64,000 nucleotides of DNA from Lunularia cruciata (taxonomy: Eukaryota > Streptophyta > Marchantiopsida > Lunulariales > Lunulariaceae): NCBI GenBank assembly GCA_948567375.1, contig OX419760.1:10726001-10790000 (forward strand), written 5' to 3'. The first letter of the stretch is position 1. The number at the start of each line of letters is the position of its first letter. A program made the translations under genes and the position numbers. Shown here one piece after another: positions 24,414 to 35,100 of this stretch. Below the pieces are notes generated by a model, which worked only from the letters and a program-made list of their open reading frames with translations, made no database searches and was not told the origin of the DNA.

Positions 24414-26161
24414 ATATTATAGGAGGTTCATCTTCTCATTTTCCAACAAGGATTATGCATTGACCATCTACATGAAGAAGGGTGTAGATTACATGGTGAT
24501 TTTGGAGGACAAGGAGGCTCTCAAAGCTTTTGAGGAGCTCAAGCAATCCCTTATTGTAGCTCCAATTCTTGCTAAACCTTATTGGAGTAAGCCTTTCATC
24601 CTCTACATTGATGCTTCTAATGTAGCTATAGGATGCACTCTTAGTCAATTAGACCAAGATGGGCATGATCATCCAATAGCTTATGCTAGTAGGCAGATGG
24701 TTTCAACAAAAAAGAACTACTCTATCATGGAGAGAGAAGGGTTGGCAATGATCTTTGGTCTCAAGAAGTTTAGACACTATTTGATTGGAGGGAAAGCCAC
24801 CATTGTCACGGATCACAAGGCTTTGAAGTACATCTTCAACAAGCCTAATGTTGAAGGGAGACTAGCAAGGTGGATGATACTCTTGTCTGAGTATGATTAC
24901 ACCATTGAGGATAGGCCAGGAAAGAAACATGCAAATGTTGATTTCTTATCTAGAGCCTATGATCATGATGGAGATGAGCCAATGGATGATTCCTTCCCGG
25001 ATGAGGAGCACATGACAATCTCAGTCACTCAAGAGGTTCCAATGGAGTACAAGGAGATTGTGGATTTTGTGAAAAGAGGTAACTATCCAAAAAGGATGCA
25101 TGCTAGGGAGAGGAAGGTCCTTGCAGCAAGATATAGACTTTACACAATGGTGGAGGATATTCTTTTTCACCAAGGAGCAGATGGTCTACTTTGAAGAGCA
25201 GTGGGTAAGGAAGAGTCTATCGTACTTATAAAGGACTTTCATGAAGGTTTAGTGTGTGGAGTACACTTTGCAAAAGGTGACTACTTTCAAGATTTTAGAT
25301 GCAGGTTACCTTTGGAGAGGGATTTTCAAGGATTCTTGATTATTGCAAAATTTGTCATGTTTGTCAAGCTTTTGCTAGAAAGTCTACATCCACTCCACCA
25401 CTTAGATCAATTCTATTTCTAGGACCTTTTGAGAAGTAGGGATTTGATTTTGTAGGTCCTCTTAATAGAACCCCAAGGAACAATTGGTACATTGTGGTAG
25501 TTACTGATTACCTTACCAAGTGGGTTGAGGTCAGACCATTGAGGGACAAGAATGAGATGAAGTGGGTAGATTTCTTTATGAAAGCATTATCACTAGGTTT
25601 GGATGCCCTTTGGAGTTGGTTTCTAATAGAGGAGGAGAGTTTACAAGAAGCATTACTACAGCCATGCTACGACATTTCTCTATCACACATAGGGTAACTA
25701 CATCATATAAGTCAAATTCCAATGGCTTGGTAGAGAGAACCAATCAGACCTTGTGCATGATGTTGGCCAAAGATGCAAAAATGGAGGGGGCTAAACATCA
25801 TTGGGACAAGAGGATTCATGCAGTTTTGTGGGAGTATAGGATAACCATGAAGACTTCCACCGGGTATTCTCCATTTCAATTGGTATATGGTATTGAATCT
25901 ACCTTACCTATTCACTTTGATCTTCCTACCTTCCAAAGCATTCATGGGAGATTGAAGAAAGCACAAGGAGGTGATGTAGAGAAGTCAAGGAAGGATCATT
26001 CATGGAGTTGGAAGAGGCAAGAGCAGTTGCTATGGTTCGAGTGGAGCAAGCCCAAAGGAAAAAAAAGGAGAGCTTTGAAAAGAAGCAAGGCAAGAAGAAG
26101 GTAGAGCCTTTCAAAGAAGGTGATTGGGTAATGTTGTTTGATTCTATTTGATTCAAGAGAG
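24414..26161 (+). pseudogene. A3 RNase H and integrase
   Basis: The A3 reading resumes after I1. One open piece (24460-25194) holds RNase H with ASNVAIGCTLSQLDQDGHDHP and VTDHKALKY, up to the integrase border. The integrase finger region (25201-25430) has a frameshift. The core is in pieces at 25494-25697 and 25562-26104, with SNGLVERTNQT carrying the catalytic Glu. The frame ends at about 26155. The last part of integrase, the polypurine tract and the first 520 bp or so of the LTR are deleted. Compare A1 51990-50280 on the minus strand. Confidence 0.82.
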
Positions 26162-26331
26162 TGCAACTATCTCTCTCTCATTGAGTTCTCTAGTGAGCAA
26201 TGTCTTGAGTCTCGGAGTGTTAGCCTTGGAGGAGTATGATGGAGTTGGGGTTCCTTGCCTTCTTAGTCCATGGTGCGCTACCATAATAGCCATCAGAGGT
26301 TCATCTTGAGCAAGAGACAAGCCGGCTCATA
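26162..26331 (+). repeat. Truncated family A LTR at deletion junction
   Basis: Only the last 170 bp of a family A LTR remain, from GCAACTATCTCTCTC to GCCGGCTCATA. At the join, TGCAA is shared by the pol sequence (GAGAGTGCAAAAG in A1) and the LTR (TTTGCAACTATC), as expected for microhomology-mediated deletion. The right flank is family E, not C3, so this LTR may come from a second family A insertion. Confidence 0.85.
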
Positions 26332-27182
26332 GACCAAAAAGAGGAATTGAAGGAGCAAAGGAGGAGCTCAAGAAGTTACAGAAGAACTTTGATTATGCCC
26401 AAACCAACTTGAATCATCATAAAGATCAAATAAAAATGCATGAACAAGCTTTGGATAAACTCAAGCAAGTCATGGAAAATAAAGATCAAGGCTAGTAGAG
26501 GGAGCTTGCAAGTAGAGCAAGAGAAGAACAATAGTTTTATGATCTAATGAAGCATGCCAAAGGTCAAGTTGTTAAGGAGGATGTAACAAGAAAGAAGATG
26601 GAGGTGAAGCATGTTGAGGAGTTGTAGCTACATCATATGAAGTTCGAGGAGGAGGTGACCCAAGGCAAGAGACTCTCAGCAAAGAAGGGATTAGCTACAA
26701 TTTGTAGTGTTGTTACTCAATTGAAGGTGATGCTCAGCATTGAAGCTGAGGCAAAGCTAGAAGAGACCTACTTGCATGAACTCAAGTTGTTAGTGCATGA
26801 AGCAATAAGGAGGAAAGCAATGGATGTAGATTTGAAAACTTTGTTAATGTGCCTTGGAGATAAGGTAGAGAAGGAGATGCTAGAGGTAGGATATAATGTA
26901 TGCCTTAACCTAGATTTGATTAAAACTGATATAGATGACCTCACTTGCACTCTGAGTGAGAATAACAAAACCTGACCCAAAGAAGTCAAATTCAAAGTGC
27001 AGTTGACTTTGGGTGAGTTATCCAAATTTTCTAAACTAGTTAGAATTGGAAGGGAGAAGTTAGATAGGACACTTATGACTTCAATCTTAGTACAAATTGA
27101 AGATATGATTGCAATAGATGTAGACGTAGAAGTAGATGATGAACTTAGAAGTATAAGAGACACTTGTAGTCAATTTGAGTGA
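26332..27182 (+). pseudogene. E3 coiled-coil C-terminal part
   Basis: This is the plus-strand homologue of the C-terminal third of the E1 and E2 protein. The longest open stretch is 26637-26975, with LEETYLHELKLLVHEA, which matches LEEVRLHELKLLVQET in E1 and LEESRLQELKLLV in E2, and with KAMDVDLKTLL against KDVDMNTLL and KDVDMNNLL. The composition is Glu/Lys/Leu-rich with heptad-like spacing. Stops at about 26495, 26535, 26625 and 26975 break the frame. The C-terminal end is at 27182. That three copies keep the same tail suggests the family once made this protein. Confidence 0.65.
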
Positions 27183-27234
27183 GGAAGCTGAGTCAAGGTA
27201 GTACTCAGATTGGATTAGTGTTACAGATCCAAAG

Positions 27235-27647
27235 TGGTAGATTGATGCTTCATATCTGAAAATTTTAGGAAATGGAGAAGTAGTTTAGATAGTTTTTATA
27301 ACTGCCAAGTGGTCTGCCCATTTAAAGTAGTTATTCATAGTGTTATGTATTTAGTATTCAACAGAAGTTGCATAAAGCAAAGTGTTGGACTAGCACTCAT
27401 CATTTTGCTTAATTCCCAATATCAATCTTGTGCTCTCATTTGCGAGTGTATGAGAAGTTTGGATTGCAATTGAGAGTTTGTTAAATGTTGGATTTTGCAA
27501 CTCTACATTTCATTTTGAATGTTTTATCCTAAAGGAAATGCATCCAAAGCAATGCCTTGATGGATTTATGAGAACTATAGTGTTCGTAGTATTTATTATT
27601 TGTGATTGTAGGCAAGAGATTAATGCAAAGTCATTTTAGATGAGGAA
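27235..27647 (+). repeat. E3 3' LTR, first segment
   Basis: The segment starts TGGTAGATTGATGC, aligned with the inner ends of the E1 and E2 LTRs, and runs to AGGAA just before E2. The partner right of E2 is ACAAA (31376-31380), a 5-bp target duplication with two mismatches. Confidence 0.6.
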
Positions 27648-28379
27648 TGTGACAACTTGACAAATATCACTTTTGTGGTATCAATAAGTAAAGTTCTCAC
27701 AAAGATATGATTTAGAAATGGTCAAATGCAAAGTAAAATGTAACAATTAGTTCTTCTTTGATCTCTCAAGTAGATACCTAAAAGAGAGTAACAAGCACTG
27801 ATCGCAATCTCATTATAAATAAAAACACTCATAATCACAATTCATCAAATCATTCCAAACAAACTTCAATTGTAATGATTCAGTTCTTCCCAAAGAAGGC
27901 TACTTCACTATGAAATGACTTTGCCTCAAAATTATGTTCCACCCCTCCACTAAAAGCACAAATTCCTTGATCAAAGCTCCTTTGCATCAATCCCATACTA
28001 TGCTCACCAATGCAAAATACTACCAACACTACAATTCCTCACAGATCTGTCAAGGCATTGTGTTGATTGCTATTCACTCAAGATCAAACAAAAAATATAA
28101 ATCAAAGATGTTGAATCTAACATCCAACAATCTCACTGAATTGCACTTCAAAATTCTCCACACACTCACAAATACACACAAGATTGATATTCAAAATTAA
28201 GCTAAAATGACAAGCATTGAGTTACAACAAATTGCTTTGCTCAACTTTGAAGATACGGATGATGAACAACAACACATTGCAAATGATTTCTTTAAATAGG
28301 CAGAGCACTTGATAGTTAACTAACAAAAATACCATTTCCTAACAACTTTACCAACCTATAGATCCAAAATGACCAACCA
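27648..28379 (-). repeat. E2 3' LTR, family E
   Basis: It begins TGTGACAACTTGACAAATATC and ends GACCAACCA, 732 bp. It matches the E1 LTR along its whole length with many substitutions and small gaps, so the two copies separated long ago. Confidence 0.7.
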
Positions 28380-28459
28380 CTTCTTCATATATGCCCCTTC
28401 ATATCTCAAATCTATTACTACTCCAATCCAATGTCAACCTCAACTTTGGCTTCCAAACC

Positions 28460-30838
28460 CTATGTTCCTTTAAATATTTCTCCTTCTTTGGGTCTATCTA
28501 ACACTACTTCTACTATCTCTTCAGTTTGAACTGAAATTTGAATGATAGCTAACTTATCTACATTCTCATTCTCTAACCCAATCTCTTCTAATGTCTCAAG
28601 AAACTCACCTGAAGACACTTGCACTCCTACTTCTAGGACTTTGGACTTCTTTTCCTCCTTCATCTCACTACAAAGTCTATCTAAGTCTGATCTAACCAAA
28701 TCTAATTTGAGGTAGACATTATCTCCTACATCTAACATTTTCCTATCTACACAATCTCTTAGACAAATTAGAAGATTATTCATGTCCACATCCTTGGCCC
28801 TCCTTCTTCTCATTGCCTACACCAACAACTTCAATTCCTGCAACCTTGACTCTTCTAACTTGACCTTGGCATCAGTACTCAGCATTGCCTTCAACTCCTT
28901 CACAACTGCTCCTATTGCATCCAACTCCACACTCAAAACTACTTTCTCCGTACCTTGCTCTACATCCAATTCATTTTGGTACATTGTCAGCTTCTCTTTG
29001 AATTCATGCCTCCTTCTCTTCCACATATTAGACTAGTTGACCTTCTACACTTCTAAGCAGGCCCCGCAATTGATCTTCTTCCCAATGTTGATCTGCCAAC
29101 TCTCATTGTTAGGCTTGATCTTTCTCTGCCATGCTCTTCTTCAAACCCTCCAACTCTTGCTCCATCGCTGTTGCAATCACCTTTGAGTGTATTACTTCTA
29201 CCCTTGCATTGGCAACTTCTTGCTTCACCTTTTCAATCAACACTTTTTGCTCTTTTAGCTCATAGACCGTGCTTCACAAAGTTCTCTTGCACAATATTAA
29301 GGCTTTTTCTCCAAATAACTACTTTAGCTTGAAGTTCTTTGGCTTCCTTCTCTCCTTGGGTTAGCTTACTCCTTAATTCCAAGGTCTCATCACTCTTAAC
29401 TACTTCCAACTCATCCTTCACTCCTAGATGATTCTTCTTCAACTCTACTTTCTTTTGCTATAAATGCACCAACACAAGATACACAATCTTTGACAAATGC
29501 TCAACTTCAACATATCTTCCTTCATCATCTCCTATGTCTTTGTCTTTGGTAGGCAATTTTTTGGCTGGTCCTTTACCCCAAAGATATGATCTTTGTATCT
29601 TTAATGTCTTGCCCTCTAAGCTCTCCTCTTCATTTTTGACTTTGCTTGGTCCTGCAACTATAGCTTGAGCACTTCTCTTCAATCTTGCTGCCCCTGGAAA
29701 TACCAAGGCAGCCTCTCCTACTCATTCATCTTCCAACTTGACTGCAAGTAACTCTAAATACCACTCATCTCCTCCTTCCATGGGATCAATTGCCTCATGA
29801 AACTCCCGCTCTTCTTCTCCAACAATCCCTTCTCCCGATTGAACTTTGGGAGCTCTCCTTCACTTCCACTGTTAGATTCTCCACTCTGCAGCATGATCTC
29901 TTCTTTTGCTCCCAAGGCTTCACCCTTTGACTCAGTTTCTCCTCTCAATTCATCCTCCAAAGAATATTCCTTCACTTTTACCGAGGCGGGCTTTGGATTC
30001 AATCTTCATATCTTTTGTGGCTACATTGGCATTATTTTTCCTTTGGGTCTACTTCTCTTTCTTAGCATGGGGATCTCCACTATCACTCCTCTTCTTACCA
30101 CTTTTCAAGTAGTAGTCATTACCATCATGCACCCGCTTGATGTAATATTGTCCATCTCCATCCGCTTCTCTTTGTAAGTTGAGGTGAAAGTGGGACACCA
30201 TTTGTCCTCTCTCCTCCAAGCTAAGTAGTTTCAATCCAAAGTAGAAGTGGGCTATTAGGGGTACAAAGTAGTGGGGTGGTATATCTATTCTCCAACTGGT
30301 AATCATCTGCCTGACTTGTTGGTGCAAATACTTTGCCCAGTCTACCGCCTCTCTTGTACACAACTAGTGGAAGAATATAGCATGTTGCATCATGACATAT
30401 GTGGTTAGATCTGGCTTAAACATAACCGTGATTGTGTTGATGATCCTCCTTTATACTAGGTCTTTATAACTATCCACCTTGTACCCGTTCTTGGTGCAAG
30501 GTCTGCAAAAAGGAATTCCTCACTTTGGCAATTTCTTCCAAAGACTCACACTTTTGATAGAAGGTGGCTCCTCCTACTTCTCCTGCTTCTCTCCCTATGA
30601 CTCATCTCCAATCCAACTCAATCTATCAAGCCAGATTTCCTCTCTTCCCTTCATGCTTGGGTCCATCTTTGCAATTATTGGCAGCAATTTCTGCCATGAA
30701 ACCTCAAAAGCTCAAATTCCAATTCCAAGCCAAAAATGTGATACAATGTTTGGTCAAGACTTTGATCCTTGCCACAACATCTAATTGATTAATTGCCAGA
30801 CCCCTCACTGCACTTTGCTTATTTCTCTTTGGGGCCAT
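28460..30838 (-). pseudogene. E2 unknown protein, gag-like head and coiled-coil tail
   Basis: The minus-strand frame of about 790 codons starts at ATG 30838 and ends at 28460. The N-terminal block has CITFLAWNWNLSF (about 30700-30740) and PPHYFVPLIAHFYFGLKLL (about 30230-30290). Both are shared with E1 (CITFLAWN and PPYYFAPFATHFYFGLNLL). An acidic middle with LQSGES follows (about 29880), then Glu/Lys-rich coiled-coil segments (28460-29030 and 29260-29450). Open pieces are 30049-30363, 29754-30002, 29458-29706, 28817-29026 and 28460-28813. Function is unknown; no polymerase or protease signature is seen. A gag-like or accessory role for a non-autonomous retroelement is inference. Confidence 0.62.
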
Positions 30839-31375
30839 TATGTGCTTCCTCACTCTCTATTTATGAAAGACCAAACCCAAGATTCTAACCCACTCCTCTT
30901 GCATGCTCACAGTTTGCATTCCTTTGGGACATCTCTGAATAAGAATATGATAGCTTCTAGACATTGCAGCATTCCTTTTCAAGATCTTCATTTTATAGTC
31001 CTTTGTTGATTGGTCATTCTTCAGTTAATTCTTTGTTTACCCACCAATTTTATGGATTGGTTTCCTGTCACTCTCAAGGTCATCTTGATCCCGAGGTAAT
31101 CACTTTCTTCCCATGTACTTTCTTGATTGGCTGAACCCAAGGAAAAGTTGTTACAAGTTCTTTGGATTGGGTGGTGCATCCCAATACAAAACACTCTATC
31201 TTTGGCTTCATACTTTTGTCCACCTGACCCAAGTCCTTCTGACTCTAACCCAAGGTCCACTTTAAGTTCTTACCAAACATATTCTTGGTGTTTCTTCTCC
31301 ATTTAGCCTTCCTTTGGCTTTAATAATGCACTTCTTCTTCAAAACTCATTAAAAACAAAAACTATGGGTACCACA

Positions 31376-31473
31376 ACAAAGTTGCACCTTCAATAGAAGG
31401 GTGGAAAGCAACTCCAAGTGGTAGTCACTTTGTGGCAAAGTAACCTTCTTCATCTCAACTAAATCATCACAAT
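31376..31473 (+). repeat. E3 3' LTR, second segment
   Basis: Just right of E2, the bases from ACAAAGTTGCACC to AAATCATCACAAT align with the middle of the family E LTR (reverse complement of about 27860-27960). They end in ACAAT (31469-31473), the left target duplication of C4. Confidence 0.6.
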
Positions 31474-31908
31474 TGTAACAATATGGAGTTTACTAACAAG
31501 TTAGTCAAGACTAATGAATTAGCAAGTAGGCAATAATTATAAGAATATTCTTAGAGCATCTAAGAAGCTACTTGGTACCTTCTAAGTATTGCATGGTACG
31601 CATATCAAATGGTGACTTCTAGATGGAAGCGTCTTGTAAAGCTTCCTAACTAGCTTAGCTTGCATGCCAAGTAGATAGCTTTTAGAAGAAAGCTTCTCAA
31701 GAAGTTTCCTTGTTAGCTTGGTTTGTACTCTAAGAAAATAGCTTTTAAGAAGCTTCTCAAGAGCCTTGTATGTTCCTTATAAATACCAAAACCTAAGCTC
31801 ATGCTAGGAAATTAAATTTTTTCTCATTCAAGTGTCCCAATGTAATCTTTTACCTTGATCTTTCACCTTGATCTTCCATTCTCCTATTCCTCTCCTTGGT
31901 CTTTTACA
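31474..31908 (+). repeat. C4 5' LTR, family C
   Basis: It reads TGTAACAATATGG to GGTCTTTTACA, 435 bp. It has a TATA-like TATAAATA at about 31778-31785 and eroded GAAGCTTC units (31635-31755), less perfect than those in C2, C5 and C6. Positions 31840-31870 hold a short tandem repeat of ACCTTGATCTTTC. Confidence 0.92.
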
Positions 31909-32175
31909 TTGGCATCAAAGCAAGAATGAGATGGATGGAATTTCTAGACCACCAAATCCATTTCTACCAAACCATTAGTATTTTTGTATCTATGTATTAT
32001 CCAAGCATCATTTCACACAATTCATCATCTCAAGCTTTGGGTAAAATTTTTTGAATACAATCACCTTGTTTGATGAAACCTTGCTACTTTTGATTGTGAC
32101 TCATGGAGAATGGTGGACATGTCGCATCTATGCTTTAACTTAGATAATTATATGTAGTTTGATACAATAGCAACC

Positions 32176-35100
32176 ATGGCAACAATGCTCAAAATTATCA
32201 TTGCTATGCAGTAACAAATCTAGCACCTTATTTGAGTGTTCAAAGAATAAGACCATCAACAATAGAGCATGTAGACAAAACACCATTTTGAGAAGGAGAA
32301 GAGCAAATCTGATTTCCAAAGCCCAAGGTATTTGAAGATAAGAATCTCTTTGATGCAATGGAGAATTTTGTGTTTGATTATGAATGTTATTTTGAAGCTA
32401 CAAATCTTCAAGATGAAAAGAGAGAAATTCTCTTGGTTTCAAGCCAATTGGATGGAGTGGTGTAATACTCCAAGGACAAGAGAAGAGAGAAAACACAAAT
32501 TGCACACTCAAACATTTGCTGCCCCCAAGGAAGCACCTTCTCTTTATTATATAGACAAAGAGGATCTCCTCCAAGGAAGCTCCACCATAGGATTAGGGAC
32601 ACAGATAGGTGACATGTCAGCAAGCTCCTCCCTTGGATTACTTACTTGGATGTGTGACCTGTCTGGTCTAGGTCCTATCTGGTTGGTCAAACGAGCTTTG
32701 ACCGGAGGGAATCTTTTAGGGAATCTTCTTGTAGGAATCTCAGAATCACATGAGTAAGGTACCATTGGAAAGCTCTCGACGAGACAAACCAGGGGAGGAA
32801 GGCCAGCCTTTCCTCTATTGGGGGGGGGGGCGGGATTCTGCACATTTTCGAGGCCTAATTCATCCGTTTAGGCCTCCAAAATTGCCTTCAAAGATTTTAG
32901 GCATATTCCGGTTCCTACTCTATTAGTAGAAGTCCCCTTTTGGTGATACCTCTCTCTGTTCTATTTAATCCATCATGTGTAACATCCTTCCAGATGTTAC
33001 CAAACCAATTCTCACCTTTAAGTCATGTGTCTAGCTATTGGTTCTAAGGTTCTCAAGTCTATTTCGGTTTCTGCCCTATTAGTAGAAGTACTCTTTTGGT
33101 GATATTTCTATCTGATCTATTTTGACCATCATGTATAACATCATTCTAGATGTTACCAAACCAAATTTCACATCTAGATCATATGGCTAACCCTTGGTAT
33201 TACAAGTGGCAAAACTATGGTGGTGATTCTAAGTGGAGCAAGCTAGACGGCAGTTTGTGGCACCAATCTTGACATAAGAAGGATTCAAGTGTGTAATAAT
33301 TGGGCAATTTGAAGCTATAAATGCCACAAAAGTTGCATAAGATAGATTGGCAAAATTGAAGTAGATTGGATTTGTAAGAAGTTACATCACTCAATTCCAG
33401 AACACCATGATGCAAATTCTATACATACTAGAAGGTGAAGCTTCAGATCAATTTTTGAGGGGTTTAAAGTTATACACCAAATTGGAAGTGACCATGTAGG
33501 AGCTTAAACACTTGGAGGAAGCCATGCAATTGGTTGAGCAATTTGATTCCTTGATTGCAACAACTTGGTCTTGACCTTGACATTCACAAAACTTGACAAC
33601 ACACTACACACAAGTGGAGGAGCTGGCACCAATAGAGATTGATGTCATCCAATGTAGATCTCTTAATATACAAGATAGGAAAATACTATAACAAAATGGG
33701 AGTTACTTTCATTGTTGCCAAACTAGACATCACATTGTTGAATGTACACTCAAGAATACATAACCAAACAAATTGCCCAAATAGAGTTTATGGAGCATGA
33801 TGATCAAGAAAACAAAGAATCCCAATAGGAGAATTCAAGCCACCTACTAGGAACTTGATTAGTTCTAATGGGATTGAAGGCTCGGCCTATGCAAGTTTGC
33901 TTCACTTGCAAGATATGATGTGTGATCATGGTTGTAGGATTTTGGTTGATTCTAGGAATTCAAAAAATTGCATGTCTATGTAATTAGCAAAGGAATTAAA
34001 TATTTCTATGAAGCCAATAATTAGAAGTAGATTGATGATGGCGGATGGTAGAAAGGGTTTTATATTTTGTACCTCACATCCTATTACCTTTAAGATTGAG
34101 AAGAAGTATTTGGAATGTATGAGGTTTATAATGGCACCTCCACACTATGATGTCATTCTAGGTTTACCTTGGGTAGAATGCCATAAGGTTCAATTTGATT
34201 GGACCTAATTATAAATTCAAATACAACACCAACGTAAGAAATACCAATTAGGTTGTTTGGCACTTTTGAGTAAGATACCTAAGAATAGTCAATCCCAAGA
34301 TGGGAAGTTTATTAGTAAAGCATCCATATAGCAAGCTTTGGAGAAAGATAAGTCTATTTTTGTGGTGTGGATCAAGTAGAGTGCATATGGAGCATTTGAC
34401 AAGGGCCAAAAGCCTCAATAAGCAATGGTTGATCAAATAGTTCAAGAGTTTATAGATGTATTTTTGGATGATTTGCCAAAAGGACTACCCTCCAATTGTA
34501 TGCCCTTCAAGATTGAGTTATTGCCAAAAAGTACTCCAATGAGTAGACCAATTTATTGGCTCTTACCAAAGGAGTTGGATGAGCTCTGAATAAAACTAAT
34601 AGAGTTTTTGGAGAAGGATTTCATATGACATAGTACATCTTCTTGAGGAGCATTGGTACTTTTAGTTCCAAAGAAGGATAAAGGACTTCATTTTTATATT
34701 GATTACCGTGGCCTCACTAACCAAACAATGAAGAATGCATATCCCTTGCCTTGAATTGATGCCTTGCTTGATCACAATTGAGTAGAGCACAATACTTCTT
34801 GAAGTTGGATCTCCAAAGTGGCTATTGGTAGATTCCCATTGATGGGTAGGATGTGCACAAGATTATCTTTTTCACAAGGTATGGGCATTTTGAATGGAGA
34901 TTTCTACCTTCTATGCTCACTAATGCACCAACAGTCTTCATGTATTAGAGGCATTGGGTGTTGGATGGGCTAGTGGATCAATACATAGTGGTGTTCTTGG
35001 ATGAAATTTTAATCTATAGCAAGATGGAGGTAGAAAAATGCAAATCACATGCAAGAAGTCCTAAGATGACTATGTTGATAGAAATTTTAGTGCAAGAAGT

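Larger units (their letters stand above)
13852..26331 (+). mobile_element. A3: rearranged family A element carrying I1
   Basis: A3 is on the plus strand: 5' LTR 13852-14542, primer site, leader to about 15035, an inverted duplication of gag, gag-pol to 17822, then I1 (17823-24413), the rest of pol to 26161 and a truncated LTR to 26331. The left flank is C3, but the right flank is E3 rather than C3, so the right LTR need not be its own. The body is degenerate but still reads well against A1. Confidence 0.85.
26332..27647 (+). mobile_element. E3: truncated family E element, plus strand
   Basis: E3 keeps the C-terminal coding part (to 27182) and the beginning of its 3' LTR (27235-27647). E2 is inserted in that LTR in the opposite orientation, and the LTR continues at 31376-31473 and, after C4, at 37653-37903. 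The summed length of about 760 bp agrees with the 732-742 bp LTRs of E2 and E1. The left end is cut off at the truncated LTR ending at 26331. Confidence 0.65.
27648..31375 (-). mobile_element. E2: family E element inserted in E3 LTR
   Basis: E2 is 3.7 kb on the minus strand. It ends in a 732-bp LTR (27648-28379) and starts, in sense, TGTGGTACCCATAG at 31375. Its structure is the same as E1: primer-site-like start, a leader of about 540 bp, one long degenerate ORF and a single 3' LTR. No 5' LTR lies between its start and the resumed E3 LTR. The plus-strand ends are TG and CA. Confidence 0.7.

Noticed and set aside
32821-32830. Run of ten G in I2 as a possible quadruplex or regulatory element
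   Set aside because: A single homopolymer run in one copy, prone to sequencing or slippage error. The other family I LTRs have shorter G runs.
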